NCBI GenBank assembly: GCA_902729315.2
Contig: LR746272.1
Location: 9,232,327-9,296,326 of the forward strand
Reading direction: 5' to 3'
DNA length: 64,000 nt
DNA from: Spirodela intermedia
Taxonomy: Eukaryota > Streptophyta > Magnoliopsida > Alismatales > Araceae
Of this stretch, positions 36,380-48,000 are shown in pieces (the first letter of the stretch is position 1; each line of letters opens with the position of its first letter). Below the pieces are notes generated by a model. It worked only from the letters and a program-made list of their open reading frames with translations, did not search any database and was not told the DNA's origin. The position numbers and the translations under genes were made by a program.

Positions 36380-38640
36380 TTATAATCTATAAGTCATATC
36401 TAGTGATTTTCAACATCTTACAAACTTACCAACTACATGTGAACCCAAAGTGTTCCTTTAAGTAAGTGCAGATCACATACATGGGGCATTGGGTTTCTAT
36501 GGAGGGTATAATAGTTGACAAAGAAATGTGACAACAATCTACAAATGGCATTCTCTCTATCTTACATGAACTAAGGGGCTTCTTACGTCTTACTAGATAT
36601 TTATCAGCACTTTATGATGGGTTACAACACCATTGCTTAGTCACTCACACAATAGTTAAAATGAAACTCTTTCAACTAGGGCTAAGAAGTCAAATATCAT
36701 TTTAACACCTCAAGACTACTCTTACCTCAACCTTAATATTAACTCTCATTCATTTATCTTTAACATTGTAGTTGAAAAAAATATCTCGAATTAAGGAGTT
36801 GATGTAATACTCATGTAGCATCAATGACTGATCTTATTCTTAAGTTAAGTTTTGTTTTCTATCAAGGAGATGAAAACTATCAATGATTGAGAACTCATTG
36901 TGATTGTCTTCTCTACCTTGAAGTGGAAGTAATATCTATTCTACTAGAATTTTCATTTTATAGATCAGCAGAGTTTTAGATTCATCCTTAAATAGAGTCC
37001 AATACTATTGCATTATCAAAAATGAGTGTCAAAGATATTGACTTTAATATTGAAATCAGATATTAGGGTAGATAAAAAAATAATATTGTAAATGTGCTAT
37101 CTCCAATGCCCAAATAAGCATGGTCACAAGTTATAAAATTATCATATCCGAAGTTAATTGACTTAGATTGGATCTCACAAGAAGATCAGGCCGACCCATA
37201 TCTAAAAGCCATTAAGAATGGACTACAACAACAATCAAAGAAGTGACCACCTATTTTATTGGAGGTGGTAAATGGTCTCTAAATATTATTTGTTAATCTT
37301 CAACCTCTTGTGGGAATTTTCCAACTTAGTTACTGATGGTCAATTTGGATTCCTATAAACTTGTAAATGTTTAAGGCAAAACATTAAGTGGATCAGCTTG
37401 AAGAATTACATGAAGAAGTACATAGTAGCCTGCCCCACCTACTAATAAAATAAATCAGAAATGAGAAAATATAATCATAAACTTCATCAAAGGTTTGCTC
37501 AAGTTTAATGGTTGTAATGTAATTATGATAATTATTGATCACCTAAGTAAATATGTAAATTTATTTCTACTTTGACATTTATTAATGGCACAAGATATTG
37601 CCAACATCTTTATCAATGACATTGTGTACTTACATAATTTTTGTGACAATCTTCACTAATTGTGATCAAATATTCATGAGTATTTCTAAAATGAGTTGTT
37701 CAGACTCTAAGGGACAACCCTTCATATTACTAGTGCATACCACTTGCAAAGAGATGATTAGACCAAGCTGTTTAACAATGGACTTGAGACATATCTTCAT
37801 TGCTTTGTTGGTGGAAATAAATATAGTTGTGGTTTGCTAGAAACTTAAAGTTTTAATGTCCAATGTATATGCCATCCCAAATTGATCTATTAATGTGCTA
37901 ATAAGTCATTTCATGACAGCACTATCTATCACTTTATTGTGAAATAGATCAAATGTCTAACCTAGACAGAATTTAATACAACACAAACTTCAACTCTTGT
38001 TTAGGTATCTCATCATTTAAAATCATGTGTGGTGGAGACATGTCAGCCCTCTATTACAAAGTAACTTCAGCATGTTCTAGTGAGCTTGAAAAATAACTCT
38101 ATGAATGTGAGTTCATCCTTGACCAATTCAAACATCACCTCACTTAGGCTTAAACTCGAATGAAAACCTATGTCAATTGCAAACACCAAAATATTTACTT
38201 CACAAAAGGCGACCTTATCTTCCTTCAACTTTGATTGTATCAATTGAAGTCTCTAGTATAGTAGCCAAATAAGAAACTTATGTCATAATACTTTTGTTCA
38301 TTTAGGGTTCATAGAGCATATTGGACTGGTCACATAAGGATTTAATTTGTTGCCCTCCATAATATTCACTCAATGTTCTACATGTTGCAGTTCAAGAAGG
38401 TAAATGCACCAACTTGCCTAAATCTAATAAACCCTTGATATAAGATGGTTACCTCAACTAGGTTGTGCAGCCTCTAGCCATCCTCATTGTTCAACATGTA
38501 TTGCATGATCTTGACGTTTTGGTCAAATGAAAAGACTTCTCAAATACAAAAGCCATGTGAAAGTCCACCTACACCATTCAACGATAATTTTTGAAATTGC
38601 ATCTTGAGAACATGGTAAGAGTGCTAAGGGGGTTGGGTAT
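36380..38640 (+). mobile_element. Decayed Ty3/gypsy retrotransposon B (RT tail, RNase H, integrase, chromodomain-like end)
   Basis: Recognisable pieces in order are an RT tail (HVNPKCSFK, then MGHWVSMEGIIVDKEM near 36,465-36,520), HELRGFLRLT near 36,560, a truncated zinc-finger segment (LEELHEEVHSSL near 37,400) and an integrase core at 37,480-37,850. The integrase core includes AQDIANIFINDIV, then GTTLHITSAYH and LETYLHCF. A final DLDVLVKWKDF-type stretch at about 38,508-38,540 resembles the C-terminal chromodomain region. A purine run (aagggggttggg, 38,626-38,637) could be the polypurine tract before a 3' LTR. Stops occur throughout. Because it repeats the RT connection region already present in element A, it is a separate insertion or a duplication rather than A's continuation. 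Confidence 0.75.
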
Positions 38641-41617
38641 TGATGGGATACTTCATCCTTCTTTCATCCCTCTTTCATCTATGTCATAAGCAGACTTGAA
38701 TGATGTATGGAAAAGCTAAACATCGTGTGGCAAGTGATGTCATCTCAATGGAAGGTGAGGTAGTTGAAAAGCTAAAATGACAACCCACAAAGTTCTATAA
38801 GCACGAGCAACGTTAAGAGGAGAAGAGAGAGTAAGTGTTGACATCTGCCCATGTGGGGATAATAGAGGTTAGACATCTTGAATCAGCCAGTTTTTTTTCG
38901 CCCTCTCCTCTTTCTCTCTCTCTTTCTTTCTCTCGCTCCCTCAATTTGAGTAAAGGTCATTTTGACTAAGGTCAGTTAGAGTCTCATCACACACTTGAAA
39001 CCTCACATGCTTGAATCAAAATGCATATCACTATATGCTTGATCTAACTAGCTTATTAAAATGTGCCTTGATTCTCCAAGGATACACCCGTCCTCACAAT
39101 GGAGCAGCTTTTCGTCCATTCCTGGTGGCACTACTTCAGCTTGCACCGATCAGAGCTGACAATGGCGATACGAGTAAGGCGATTAAACATTAAGGACCCC
39201 GACCCCAAAGGATCCTCGAGCTCTGGACTTTCCAAGGTAAAACCCTGGAGGGAGGGCAAAGGTGAGAGAGCTCAAACAGAAGCGAGCAGAGAGACAAGGC
39301 TGAGAGCCACAGCCTGTTGGGCCTCCATTGAAGCCTAAATTCTTCCTCTATACTGTTCACACGCCTTTCTACTCGGCTTTACTGTAAATCGGCACGTGGA
39401 GGACACTCGACTTTCCCGGAACCTTTTAGCCTTCCACGCGGCGCGGCATGGTAGGCAACCGTGCGCTTGGGCCCATTGGTAATTTCGAGCATAGCCGTCC
39501 ACTTGGCCCGCCCTTTCTCTCCGTCACGTAGGCACGTGCGCAGACGAAACTCACGTGATGGAGAGCGTGTGGACTCGGAAGGTCTTAATCACCACGTTAA
39601 TGGCGCCCCAGTAGTTTCCGGTCGGCGAGGGGCCCATCTCGCCTCCATTGTGGAAGCCCTGAAGGTTGTTACGTGTCTCTCTCTCTCTCTCTCTCGCTGT
39701 GATTTTCCGAAGCTTCTGCTTTCCATTGGGCCAGATGATGCGAAGCTTTTTATGACTTTACGATCAATGGGCGCCCTGTGACTCAATAATGCAGGTGATG
39801 GGATCCCACTCAGCCGACCACCCCCAACAATAAGAGCTCCTAATCCTGCTGCGGCCACTGTTCGGCCCCCCCAAGTGCTCGACGAAATGCCGCCTCCACC
39901 AGCGAGAGGACCCGCCGCGCCAGAGACTCGGCCTGATCGCAGCGACTCGACCTTTCCAATATGAAATGTCTCCTCGACCTTTCGCCGAGTTGGTGCGACC
40001 CAGCCTAATAATGCGCCATTAGGTGTAATTGCGAGCCGGAGGGGAGCCAGCCGCCGGTGGGTCCTCCTCTTCTCTCTCTTTCGGCGGTGCCAAAATTGTT
40101 AGCCCATGGCGCTATGATCGCCACATCCAATGATCGCTTCATGATATCAATAAATAATAAATAATTTTATGGGTTATTAGTGAGGGATATTTTGGAATAT
40201 GAAAGGGTAATATGGTAGTTATTGCCATTCAGAGACGGGAGCCCACAAATACCGGTTTACCGCCAAAAAAAGGAGGTGAAGCCAGAGGAAGACAGAAAGA
40301 GGGAGATCTTCGCCGGATATTCTCCTCCCACCTCCCCGCGGGAGCTCTTCTTGAGAGGAACCGACTGGAGAAAGTGGCGGCGATCTTGAAGTGTCTACAG
40401 CGACGTCCAACAAGACGGGTGGCGGTGTACGCCAGGAGGCGGCGGTGGGAGGAGCAGCAGTAGAAGCCATGAGCCTTGGCCATGAGGTACCGAGGGGTTG
40501 GCTCGGTGGAGGGAAGGTGGCGCTGTTGCGATCGGTGTAGCCAGCGGATTTATTATTTTACGAGCCGAGAGCCGGGAGGACGCGAGATGGCCGACAATGG
40601 CGTGATCGGTGAGATCTAGGGAGGGAGCGGGCTTCCTCTCACGTGGAAAGCCGTCCCCTCGCGTTCTGTGATCTTCGTCGACTGTTCAACTCGGCAACCA
40701 TATGGGAGATTAAGCTCCGAAAGGGAAGTGAAGGTGAGACCGTAAGGCCATAAGGCTGTTGCACCCATGGAGGCGGCGGGAGAATGAACCAGTCAGGCTT
40801 ATGCACCTCGTTGGGACCGCGGAATTCTCCCGCCTTCTTTGTTCTCTTGCTTTTTCCCCCCTTTTTCGTGTTTCCATCTGGATGGTGGTTATTCCAAATC
40901 TGATCATACATGCTTTTTGACTGGAGGAGGGTGGATTAAATGGACGTTCAATTACTCGAATTCGATTTTTCTTCTTCGCGTGTGAATGCACCAAGAGACA
41001 ATATGTTCTTCTTCTTTTTTCTCCATATCACCACTGTCTCCTCTCGCTAAAACTTCTGAAGTTGTTTTCATTTTTCTTTGAAACTGTCTTTTTCTCTTTG
41101 AAAACTTACATATCGTTGCCTTTCTTCGGAAGAAATTTTCTGTTATCGGACTCGTCTTTCCCTTCGAGATGTTCGAATCTTGTTTAAATTTTGTTTTGTT
41201 CGGAAGGTGTAAGAGTTATATTTGATATCGAATGAAAGGAGCTGATCGAGGATTTCACATAGGTTTTATTCAATTTCTTTTTCGTCTTCATTACAGCTTG
41301 CCATACGGGTACGTGCTTTTATTCGATTTTGCTTCCTCTTAATGGCTGGAACTGTTTTGATCAAACATCAACTGTAGGTCCTGTTGTAACTTTCAGGTTG
41401 TCTCAGAATTGAGGGAGGGCTTAATGAGCGAGCAAATCGCTTTCTTCCCAGGTTCAGGTGGAAACATTTCAACACGAAAGAGTAACTTCGATCACCTATT
41501 TAGTTACCGCTGATTTGATAAAATAGGTTCCCATGGGTGACACTTTCCTCCAAACAGCTCACGTTTCACAGGTAGTTGTCTGTGGGCGGTTGAAATGAAT
41601 TGAAAGAGACCGGTTTG
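38641..41617. other. Intergenic region and probable PHO2 promoter/leader
   Basis: The left part is probably the remains of element B's 3' LTR. From about 39,080 the base composition rises in GC, with (CT)n near 39,678-39,696. The 40,200-40,480 segment has an ATG-initiated 83-codon open frame (40,212) of unknown meaning. The transcription start of PHO2 could not be located. In other plants its leader is long and intron-containing, so part of this interval may be transcribed. Confidence 0.45.
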
Positions 41618-41638
41618 TAGGGCAAATCTCCTTTGGCA
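41618..41638 (+). promoter_or_regulatory. miR399 target site 1 in PHO2 leader
   Basis: Contains the 19-nt core GGGCAAATCTCCTTTGGCA, the complement of the conserved miR399 sequence. It lies about 500 nt before the PHO2 start codon, where Arabidopsis and rice PHO2 transcripts carry their miR399 sites. It is upstream of, and not in frame with, the open frame that covers sites 2 and 3. Role, from the literature: cleavage or silencing of PHO2 mRNA under phosphate starvation. Confidence 0.93.
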
Positions 41639-41672
41639 ATACAAATATAGAAGGAATATCAACCTACACCCT

Positions 41673-41897
41673 ATGATACTCGTCGAGTTATCGTACTATC
41701 GAGAATTCTCACATCTGTTGGAAAATTTTCGTTTGACAGAGAAGTCAACTCGGTTGGGCAAATCTCCTTTGGCAAGGGTACAAATACATGAAATTTGTTC
41801 CCGCTTATTACTCGGCTTTCTTCATCGGGAAAATCTTCCCTGGAGAAAGTTTGCTTTCTTGGGCAAATCTCCTTTGGCATTAACTAGTTTCTATTAG
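41673..41897 (+). CDS. Upstream ORF in PHO2 leader overlapping miR399 sites 2 and 3
   Basis: A 74-codon frame starts with a true ATG at 41,673 and ends 235 nt before the PHO2 ATG. Sites 2 and 3 fall in the same frame, 105 nt (35 codons) apart, so each encodes LGKSPLA (from residues 28 and 63). I see no other protein feature. It may be a translated uORF that modulates PHO2 or access of the silencing complex, or it may be chance. Translation is not established. Confidence 0.4.
   Translation: MILVELSYYREFSHLLENFRLTEKSTRLGKSPLARVQIHEICSRLLLGFLHRENLPWRKFAFLGKSPLALTSFY
41754..41774 (+). promoter_or_regulatory. miR399 target site 2 in PHO2 leader
   Basis: The second exact copy of the 19-nt core GGGCAAATCTCCTTTGGCA, inside the upstream ORF. 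A decayed copy (15 of 21 positions matching) lies 36 nt upstream at 41,718-41,738. Confidence 0.93.
41859..41879 (+). promoter_or_regulatory. miR399 target site 3 in PHO2 leader
   Basis: The third exact copy of the core, 105 nt after site 2. A weaker look-alike (14 of 21 matching) lies 34 nt upstream at 41,825-41,845. Three intact and two degenerate sites echo the five-site layout known for PHO2. Confidence 0.93.
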
Positions 41898-42042
41898 ATA
41901 TCTGGAAAATCTGTTCTGGATTTCACTCCTGTCGTTGTATTTGGGCTAGTCTCTTTTCTTCTCAACTATTTGTCTCCTCATTGAGGTGATCACTCCACCA
42001 GAGGAAATTACGAACCACCTCGTCTGCAACCTTTACTTCAGG

Positions 42043-42120
42043 GTAGGTGACTATTTGTCTTCTGATTTTCTTCTTGTTGCTATTTTCACAGCTAAATTTG
42101 CGTCATTTCTCAAATTTCAG
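42043..42120 (+). other. Probable 5' UTR intron of PHO2
   Basis: A good donor (TTCAGG|GTAGGT) at 42,043 and a pyrimidine-rich acceptor ending caaatttcag at 42,120 frame a 78-nt intron just upstream of the ATG at 42,132. Removing it leaves the miR399 sites in the mature leader. It is inferred from splice signals only. Confidence 0.45.
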
Positions 42121-42131
42121 GCGTTTCAGTT

Positions 42132-45100
42132 ATGAATATGCTTTACAGTGACTCAGATTGGGAAAGCTACTCAGACAACAGTGACAATGAAGATCAATAT
42201 AGCAATGAATCTGTGTTTGGAGGTCATGCTCGGAGCATTTTGTCTAGCCTTGATGCAAGCATCAGGAAGATCGATGATTTCCTTTCACTTGACAGAGGCT
42301 TTGTGCGTGGTGAATTTGTGTCTTCCGTTTCTGATCAGTCTGGACAAATTGGTCGAGTTGTAAACGTGGATATGATTGTGGAGTTGGAGGACGGTTATGG
42401 TGAAGCTATAAAAGACGTTGACGGGAAAATAATTCTTAGTATCTGCTCCTTTTCAGTGGGAGATTATGTCATCCATGGGCCGTGGCTTGGAAGGGTGGAC
42501 AAAGTTTGTGATGTCGTCACTGTTTTGTTTGACGATGGTGCAAAGTGTCAGATTTGTACTGAAGATCCGGAAAATCTAATGCTTCTCTCTGCAAACGCAC
42601 TTGAGGATGCACCCTTCCCATATTATCCCGGCCAACGTGTAAAGATGAGACGATCTACTCTTTTTGACTCTGCAAGATGGTTGTGTGACGCATGGAATGG
42701 GAGCCAAGATGAGGGAACAGTCTGCAAGACAGAAGTAGGATTAATACACGTGAATTGGCTTGCTTCTGTCGTGGCTGCTTGCAATCTTACTTCTGCTCCT
42801 CCCCCTGTTCAAGACCCAAAGGATCTGACGTTATTGTCGTGCTATAGTCATACAACTTGGCAACCTGGGGATTGGTGCAAATTACCACACGATTTTTTCC
42901 AAAATCTTCAGACAGGTATGCAGGAACATATCTCCCAAGGTTTCAACCCTCGGTGTTCTAGAAAAATGCAGAAAGTTGGAATGAAAGATATTGCCTGTGA
43001 TCACGCATATGTTATTGCCAAGACCAGGACTAAGTTAGATATATCATGGCAGGATGGTAGCCATTCGGAGGGTGTAGACCCAGGGACCTTGTTCCCAGTA
43101 AACAACGTGGGTGATCAAGACTTTTGGCCAGAACAGATTGTCCTAGAGAAGGCCATATCTGAGGATGGTCGGGTTTCAAGTAATCAGCGTCTGGGAGTTG
43201 TGAAATATGTAGATGCTAAGGAACGTACAGTGAAGGTCAGATGGATTCCTGACCTTGACAATTCGGATGGTTTAAATAGTGACTTTGTCGAGGAAACTGT
43301 GAGTGCTTATGAGCTGGTTGAGCATCCAGATTACAACTATCGTCTTGGTGACATCGTATTCAGACACTTGCTTCGGTATGATCACCTGGAAGAAAATTTT
43401 CATGCCACTCAACCTGATAGGCAGACTAAAATGCATGAAGTTTCTCCATCTTATAGTAAGCCGATGGTTAATTTCCATGGTGATTACTCTTCACGGTATT
43501 TATCATGCATAGGCAATGTTGTTGGATTCAAAGATGGAGATATTGAAGTGAGATGGGCTAGTGGGATCCAATCCAAGGTATTCATGCCGAATTATAGTTT
43601 TTCATGACAGCTATTTTATGCTTCTGCAGATCATTGAACTAGGGATGTAAACAGATGGAGATAGTGTAAACTTTCTTATGATTCTGGTTCTTCAATTATT
43701 CTTTTTATGCATTTAATAGAATATGAAAGAAAAGACAAAGGACGCAATAGGATTGATATTTTTCATTGGAACAGTGTTGATCATGAACGGTGTTCTTGAC
43801 ATTTAGATCTTCCTTTCTGCACATATACATACAATGAAGAGGACTCTTCTTTTCTTTTCTTTTCTTTTGATTGCTTCTCCCTACACTTTAAAACATGGAC
43901 TTGGTTGATTTTTGGTTCCGTTTAGGGCTTTTTTCTTTGCATTGGCACGTATATACTCATGAAGAAGTTATCTCTTTCCCCTCTCCACATGATGTTTTAT
44001 TCCTGAATTTCCTCTTGATTCAGGCCAAGCCCTCAGAAGTTTATGGATTAGATAAGCTTGCGACAGCTTCTTCAACTCCAGAGAATAGCAGTGAAGTTAC
44101 AGATGAAAATGAGCAAGACAGACAACCATGGAACGGGAAAGAAAGGGTAACGTTCCTATATTTCTGGATGCTAAATCTTGTTATGATTTCCTTCACTTTT
44201 TCGAAATGTAGGCGATGCATAGGATAAAAAACCTGTGACTCTGTGCAGGATCTCCCTGGAAACTGTGTTTATGGCTCCCTTGAAGATTCCAGGAAAAAAT
44301 TATGGGATGTTCAGTTTGACTTTCTGCCTCGAGCTGCTATTGGATTCCTGTCTAATGTTGCTACAGTGCTGGTTGGTTACCATGGTTCCTTGTCACTCTC
44401 CAGCACCAAAATGCCTGGCCGTATCAATGACAGGGATGAAAGTTGGAAACTCAGTTTGGAAACGTCCGCATCACAGATCAATGAGAAGCCTGAATATCGG
44501 CTGATTCATCCAGAGGATGTGACACAGCATGATGAGATACTGCAGCAAACAAGCTTGGAGAACCAAGTATCAGCTGGAGTTCATGGTACTTTGGTAGAGT
44601 CTGCAAGCAGTGCAAAGGCTGACTGGTTTGAGCAGTTTGGCTTTGCGAATGACTATTCAGATCATCATTTCATTGATGGGGTTAGTTCGCAGGTGAGGGG
44701 CTCGATTTGTTCTTGAATTCGAATGAAATATGTCCATGCGTAAAACTTCCTGATGATGTCCTGTCCACAGGTGAGGAGCAGCTGGTTGAAGAAAATACAG
44801 CAGGAATGGAACATTCTGGAGAAGAATTTACCAGGTTGATTCTTATTAATATGTTTCTATTCATTGAATCTGAACTGAGGACTTAACCTCATATGGAAGA
44901 ACTATTTTCCCGAATTGCAATGACATTAATTCGTGGATTTGACATTTCTGTTGAGAAATGACTCGCCGCCCACAAACTTTTCATGCGAATAAATTCCAAA
45001 ATCCATTTCGTCGGCAGATTTTTCTCATTCAATTAAATTTTTATACTCTATTTTCCTGATTTCTTGTAAATAAGTAATGCATGATGCACTTTTTAAACCC

Positions 45101-46727
45101 TTTTCTCGTTGGCCAAAAATTTGGCCTTACGGCCGCAATCAAAAGCTACTTAGACCTCAAACAAACGTTTTTTTGCTGAAAAGAAGGTGAAGTCTTTCAG
45201 GGGTTCAGCTGTTTGCACGTCACCTCGAGCTACAGTAATGATGGGAACGTTGACTTTCCTGTCGTTCGCCTCTGACATCCTTCTGCTCTTCTGAATTGAA
45301 CAGAAACAATTTATGTCAGAGTTTACGAGGAAAGGATGGATCTGATGAGAGCTGCGATTATTGGCACATCTGGAACTCCTTACCATGACGGTCTCTTCTT
45401 CTTTGACATATGCTTTCCTCCGGATTATCCCCATGAACCACCTGTAAGTTGCTTCAAATCTTCGCTTCTCATCCTTTTCAGACACACTAGCTTGTGACCG
45501 GTTGAAGCCATCACCTGAAACAAAAAGCCCAAGTGGATAATCAATCGTATATGGTCTCTGGCATTGTAGGATGGAGATGCATGCGCCGAATCATATAATA
45601 TATTTTTATGTAGTAATTTTATTTTTCTCTGATGTGTAATATTACGAGCAAAATCCTGGGTATGTGTAAAATCGTGAATTGTTTGATATAAATCCTATGC
45701 AAATGACAAGCCTCAGGATCCAAGAAACGGCTGCTGTGGAACTAAGATAAATCTTACTGCAGTTCCAATTATTTTACGCCACGGAGGGTCATATTATCTG
45801 AAAATTTTCTTCTTGAAGATGAGAAACGTTGCTGTTACCTCGGGTTCCGTCGTCGTTTTTTCAGATAATTCACTCGCCGCCAAGAACCCTCAGCTTTCCA
45901 TCAAACAGGATCAGATCAGAAGATCCATTTGAACTTTTTTTCTCTTCTCGTGGTCGTCGTCCTTTCATTTATAGCACAGCACTGCTCGTTGTGAAACCGT
46001 AAGACCATCTCTAAGACCATCTCACTCCAAAACGCATGATGAAAAATGCCGTGCAGCTGGTGCACTACCATTCGGGCGGGCTCCGGCTGAACCCCAACCT
46101 CTACGAGTCCGGAAAAGTCTGCCTCAGCCTCCTGAAGACCTGGACGGGGACCGAAAGCGAGGTGTGGAACCCGGAGGGATCCACCATCCTCCAAGTCCTG
46201 TTGTCCCTCCAAGCCCTCGTCCTGAATGATAAGCCCTACTTCAACGAAGCCGGCTACGACAGACAGGTCGGCAAAGCCGACGGGGAAAGGAATGCCGTCA
46301 CTTACAACGAGAATGCATTCCTTCTCTCCTGCAAGTCCATGCTCTTCCTTCTGAAGAATCCCCCAAAGGTAAAAGCCCTTCACCGGTAGAAGTCAACGTC
46401 CCCAACGCTTCCGTCAACCACCAGATTCAACGGTTAATTTCCTAAATCCTGCAGAGCTTCGAGACGTTCGTCGTGGAGCATTTCGCTCGCCGGTCGCAGC
46501 AGATCCTCCTGGCTTGCAAGGCGTACATGGACGGGGCGGCTCAGGTGGCGGCGCCGCCGGAGGCGGCGGGGAGCAGCTCCACGGGCTTCAAGATCATGTT
46601 GACGAAGCTCTTCCCGAAGCTCGTGTCGGCTTTCGCCGAAGTCAGCGCAGATTGCAGCACTTGGCTCGACGGCGGCGGCGGCGGTGGTGGTGCCATCGAC
46701 CTGGTGAAGCAGCAATCTGGCGAGTAA
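42132..46727 (+). CDS. PHO2: PHO2 / UBC24-type ubiquitin-conjugating enzyme E2
   Basis: Seven coding exons: 42132..43577, 44024..44146, 44249..44692, 44771..44834, 45304..45443, 46057..46368 and 46455..46727. All are GT-AG with consistent phases, giving about 933 residues, in the range of known PHO2 proteins. The long N-terminal part is acidic at its start (SDSDWESYSDNSDNED) and carries repeated small beta-type segments (GQIGRVVNVDM, VGDYVIHGPWLGRV). The E2 domain is C-terminal: SSWLKKIQQEWNILEKNLP, then ETIYVRVYEERMDL, GTPYHDGLFFFDI, HYHSGGLRLNPNLYESGKVC with catalytic Cys near 761, and WNPEGSTILQVLLSLQ. Three miR399 sites in the leader separate it from the sister UBC23. Known role: membrane-associated E2 that promotes degradation of phosphate exporters and transporters (PHO1, PHT1, PHF1) and so limits phosphate loading; repressed by miR399 in starvation. 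Confidence 0.96.
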
Positions 46728-47129
46728 TCTTTCTCTCTGGTCGTATTGAAGGAAGCTCGGTAATGGTCTCTCCCTGGACGAGATCGTCTGTGTGGGCCTT
46801 GCTTCCTTTCTCCCCTATGCGTGTGACTGTTGCGTGGGCTTGTTCGATGCTTGTTGATTGATGGTAATGATCTTCTAGTATAGTACACAGACACCCGGAA
46901 GAGAGAATCCTCCTGTTTCTGGTGTTCTCGTTGAGCTTTCCAGTTATCCGGATCCGCGATCACGGCCGTCTGTCGCTTTTTCGTTTTATATGGGGGAGCT
47001 GGTTAGCTTGTTTGCTCCTCTGATGCCTCATTTTATATAGAAACCCTAGCTTTGAACCCTGCCCCTCTCTGTTCGGAGTTGTTCTGTTTCGCTTTGGGCC
47101 CTGTCTGGTTTCTGCGCCTGCTGCGGGGG
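46728..47129. other. PHO2 3' region and compact promoter of small gene
   Basis: About 400 bp lie between the PHO2 stop and the next ATG on the same strand. It must contain the PHO2 3' UTR and any promoter of the small downstream gene. A possible TATA-like ttttatatag lies at 47,030-47,039, roughly 90 bp before that ATG. Confidence 0.45.
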
Positions 47130-47462
47130 ATGTCGCGGGCAGTGGCGGTGGCGTCGGCGGCGCTGCGGCGGCTGGCGGCGGCGTCTCGGCCGGGAATCGT
47201 CGGCCGTGGGATCTCCACTGGCCTCACCGTCGCCCGTCGCTCCTCCGATCCTCTCTTCCGCCGGAGCGGCCCTCTCTTCTTCCCCGTGGATGCTTCACGC
47301 GGGTACGCCCAAGGGCGGCGCGTCCCCGTGGAGAGCGAGGAAGAGGATTCGCTCGACGAGGATCTGCGCGACGAGGATTTGGACGACGACGAGATGGCGG
47401 ATTTCGATTCGGAGGGGGAAATGATCGGCGACTTCGGGGAAACTGGTTCCGATTCTGAGTGA
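47130..47462 (+). CDS. Small protein with presequence-like N-terminus and acidic tail, unknown function
   Basis: An intronless frame of 110 residues from the ATG at 47,130; the upstream extension reaches only a non-ATG codon. The first 40 or so residues are rich in Ala, Arg and Ser with no acidic residue (MSRAVAVASAALRRLAAAS...), which resembles a mitochondrial or plastid targeting presequence. The last 45 residues are very acidic (EEEDSLDEDLRDEDLDDDE...). GC-rich like other plant nuclear genes. I do not recognise the family. A downstream TGA is followed by a T-rich 3' region. It could be a genuine organelle-targeted small protein or a non-coding GC-rich stretch; the clean start, TATA-like element and charge layout favour a gene. 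Confidence 0.6.
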   Translation: MSRAVAVASAALRRLAAASRPGIVGRGISTGLTVARRSSDPLFRRSGPLFFPVDASRGYAQGRRVPVESEEEDSLDEDLRDEDLDDDEMADFDSEGEMIGDFGETGSDSE

Positions 47463-47623
47463 TGGCGCCGTTGAATTAGATCAGTCGTCGATTCGTTCAT
47501 GTCTGTTCTCTGTTGTCTCCGTCTTTCTGGCCTTTTAGTGTCTGTGGTAGCTGAGAGGAAGCAAGTTGAGTCTTCTTGAGGAAGTGTTCAGCTGATTACG
47601 TTGATCTCGTTCTGAAATAGATT

Positions 47624-48000
<377 letters not shown>

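Noticed and set aside
45150-45485. 111-codon minus-strand frame
   Set aside because: Antisense shadow over PHO2 exon 5 and its flanking introns.
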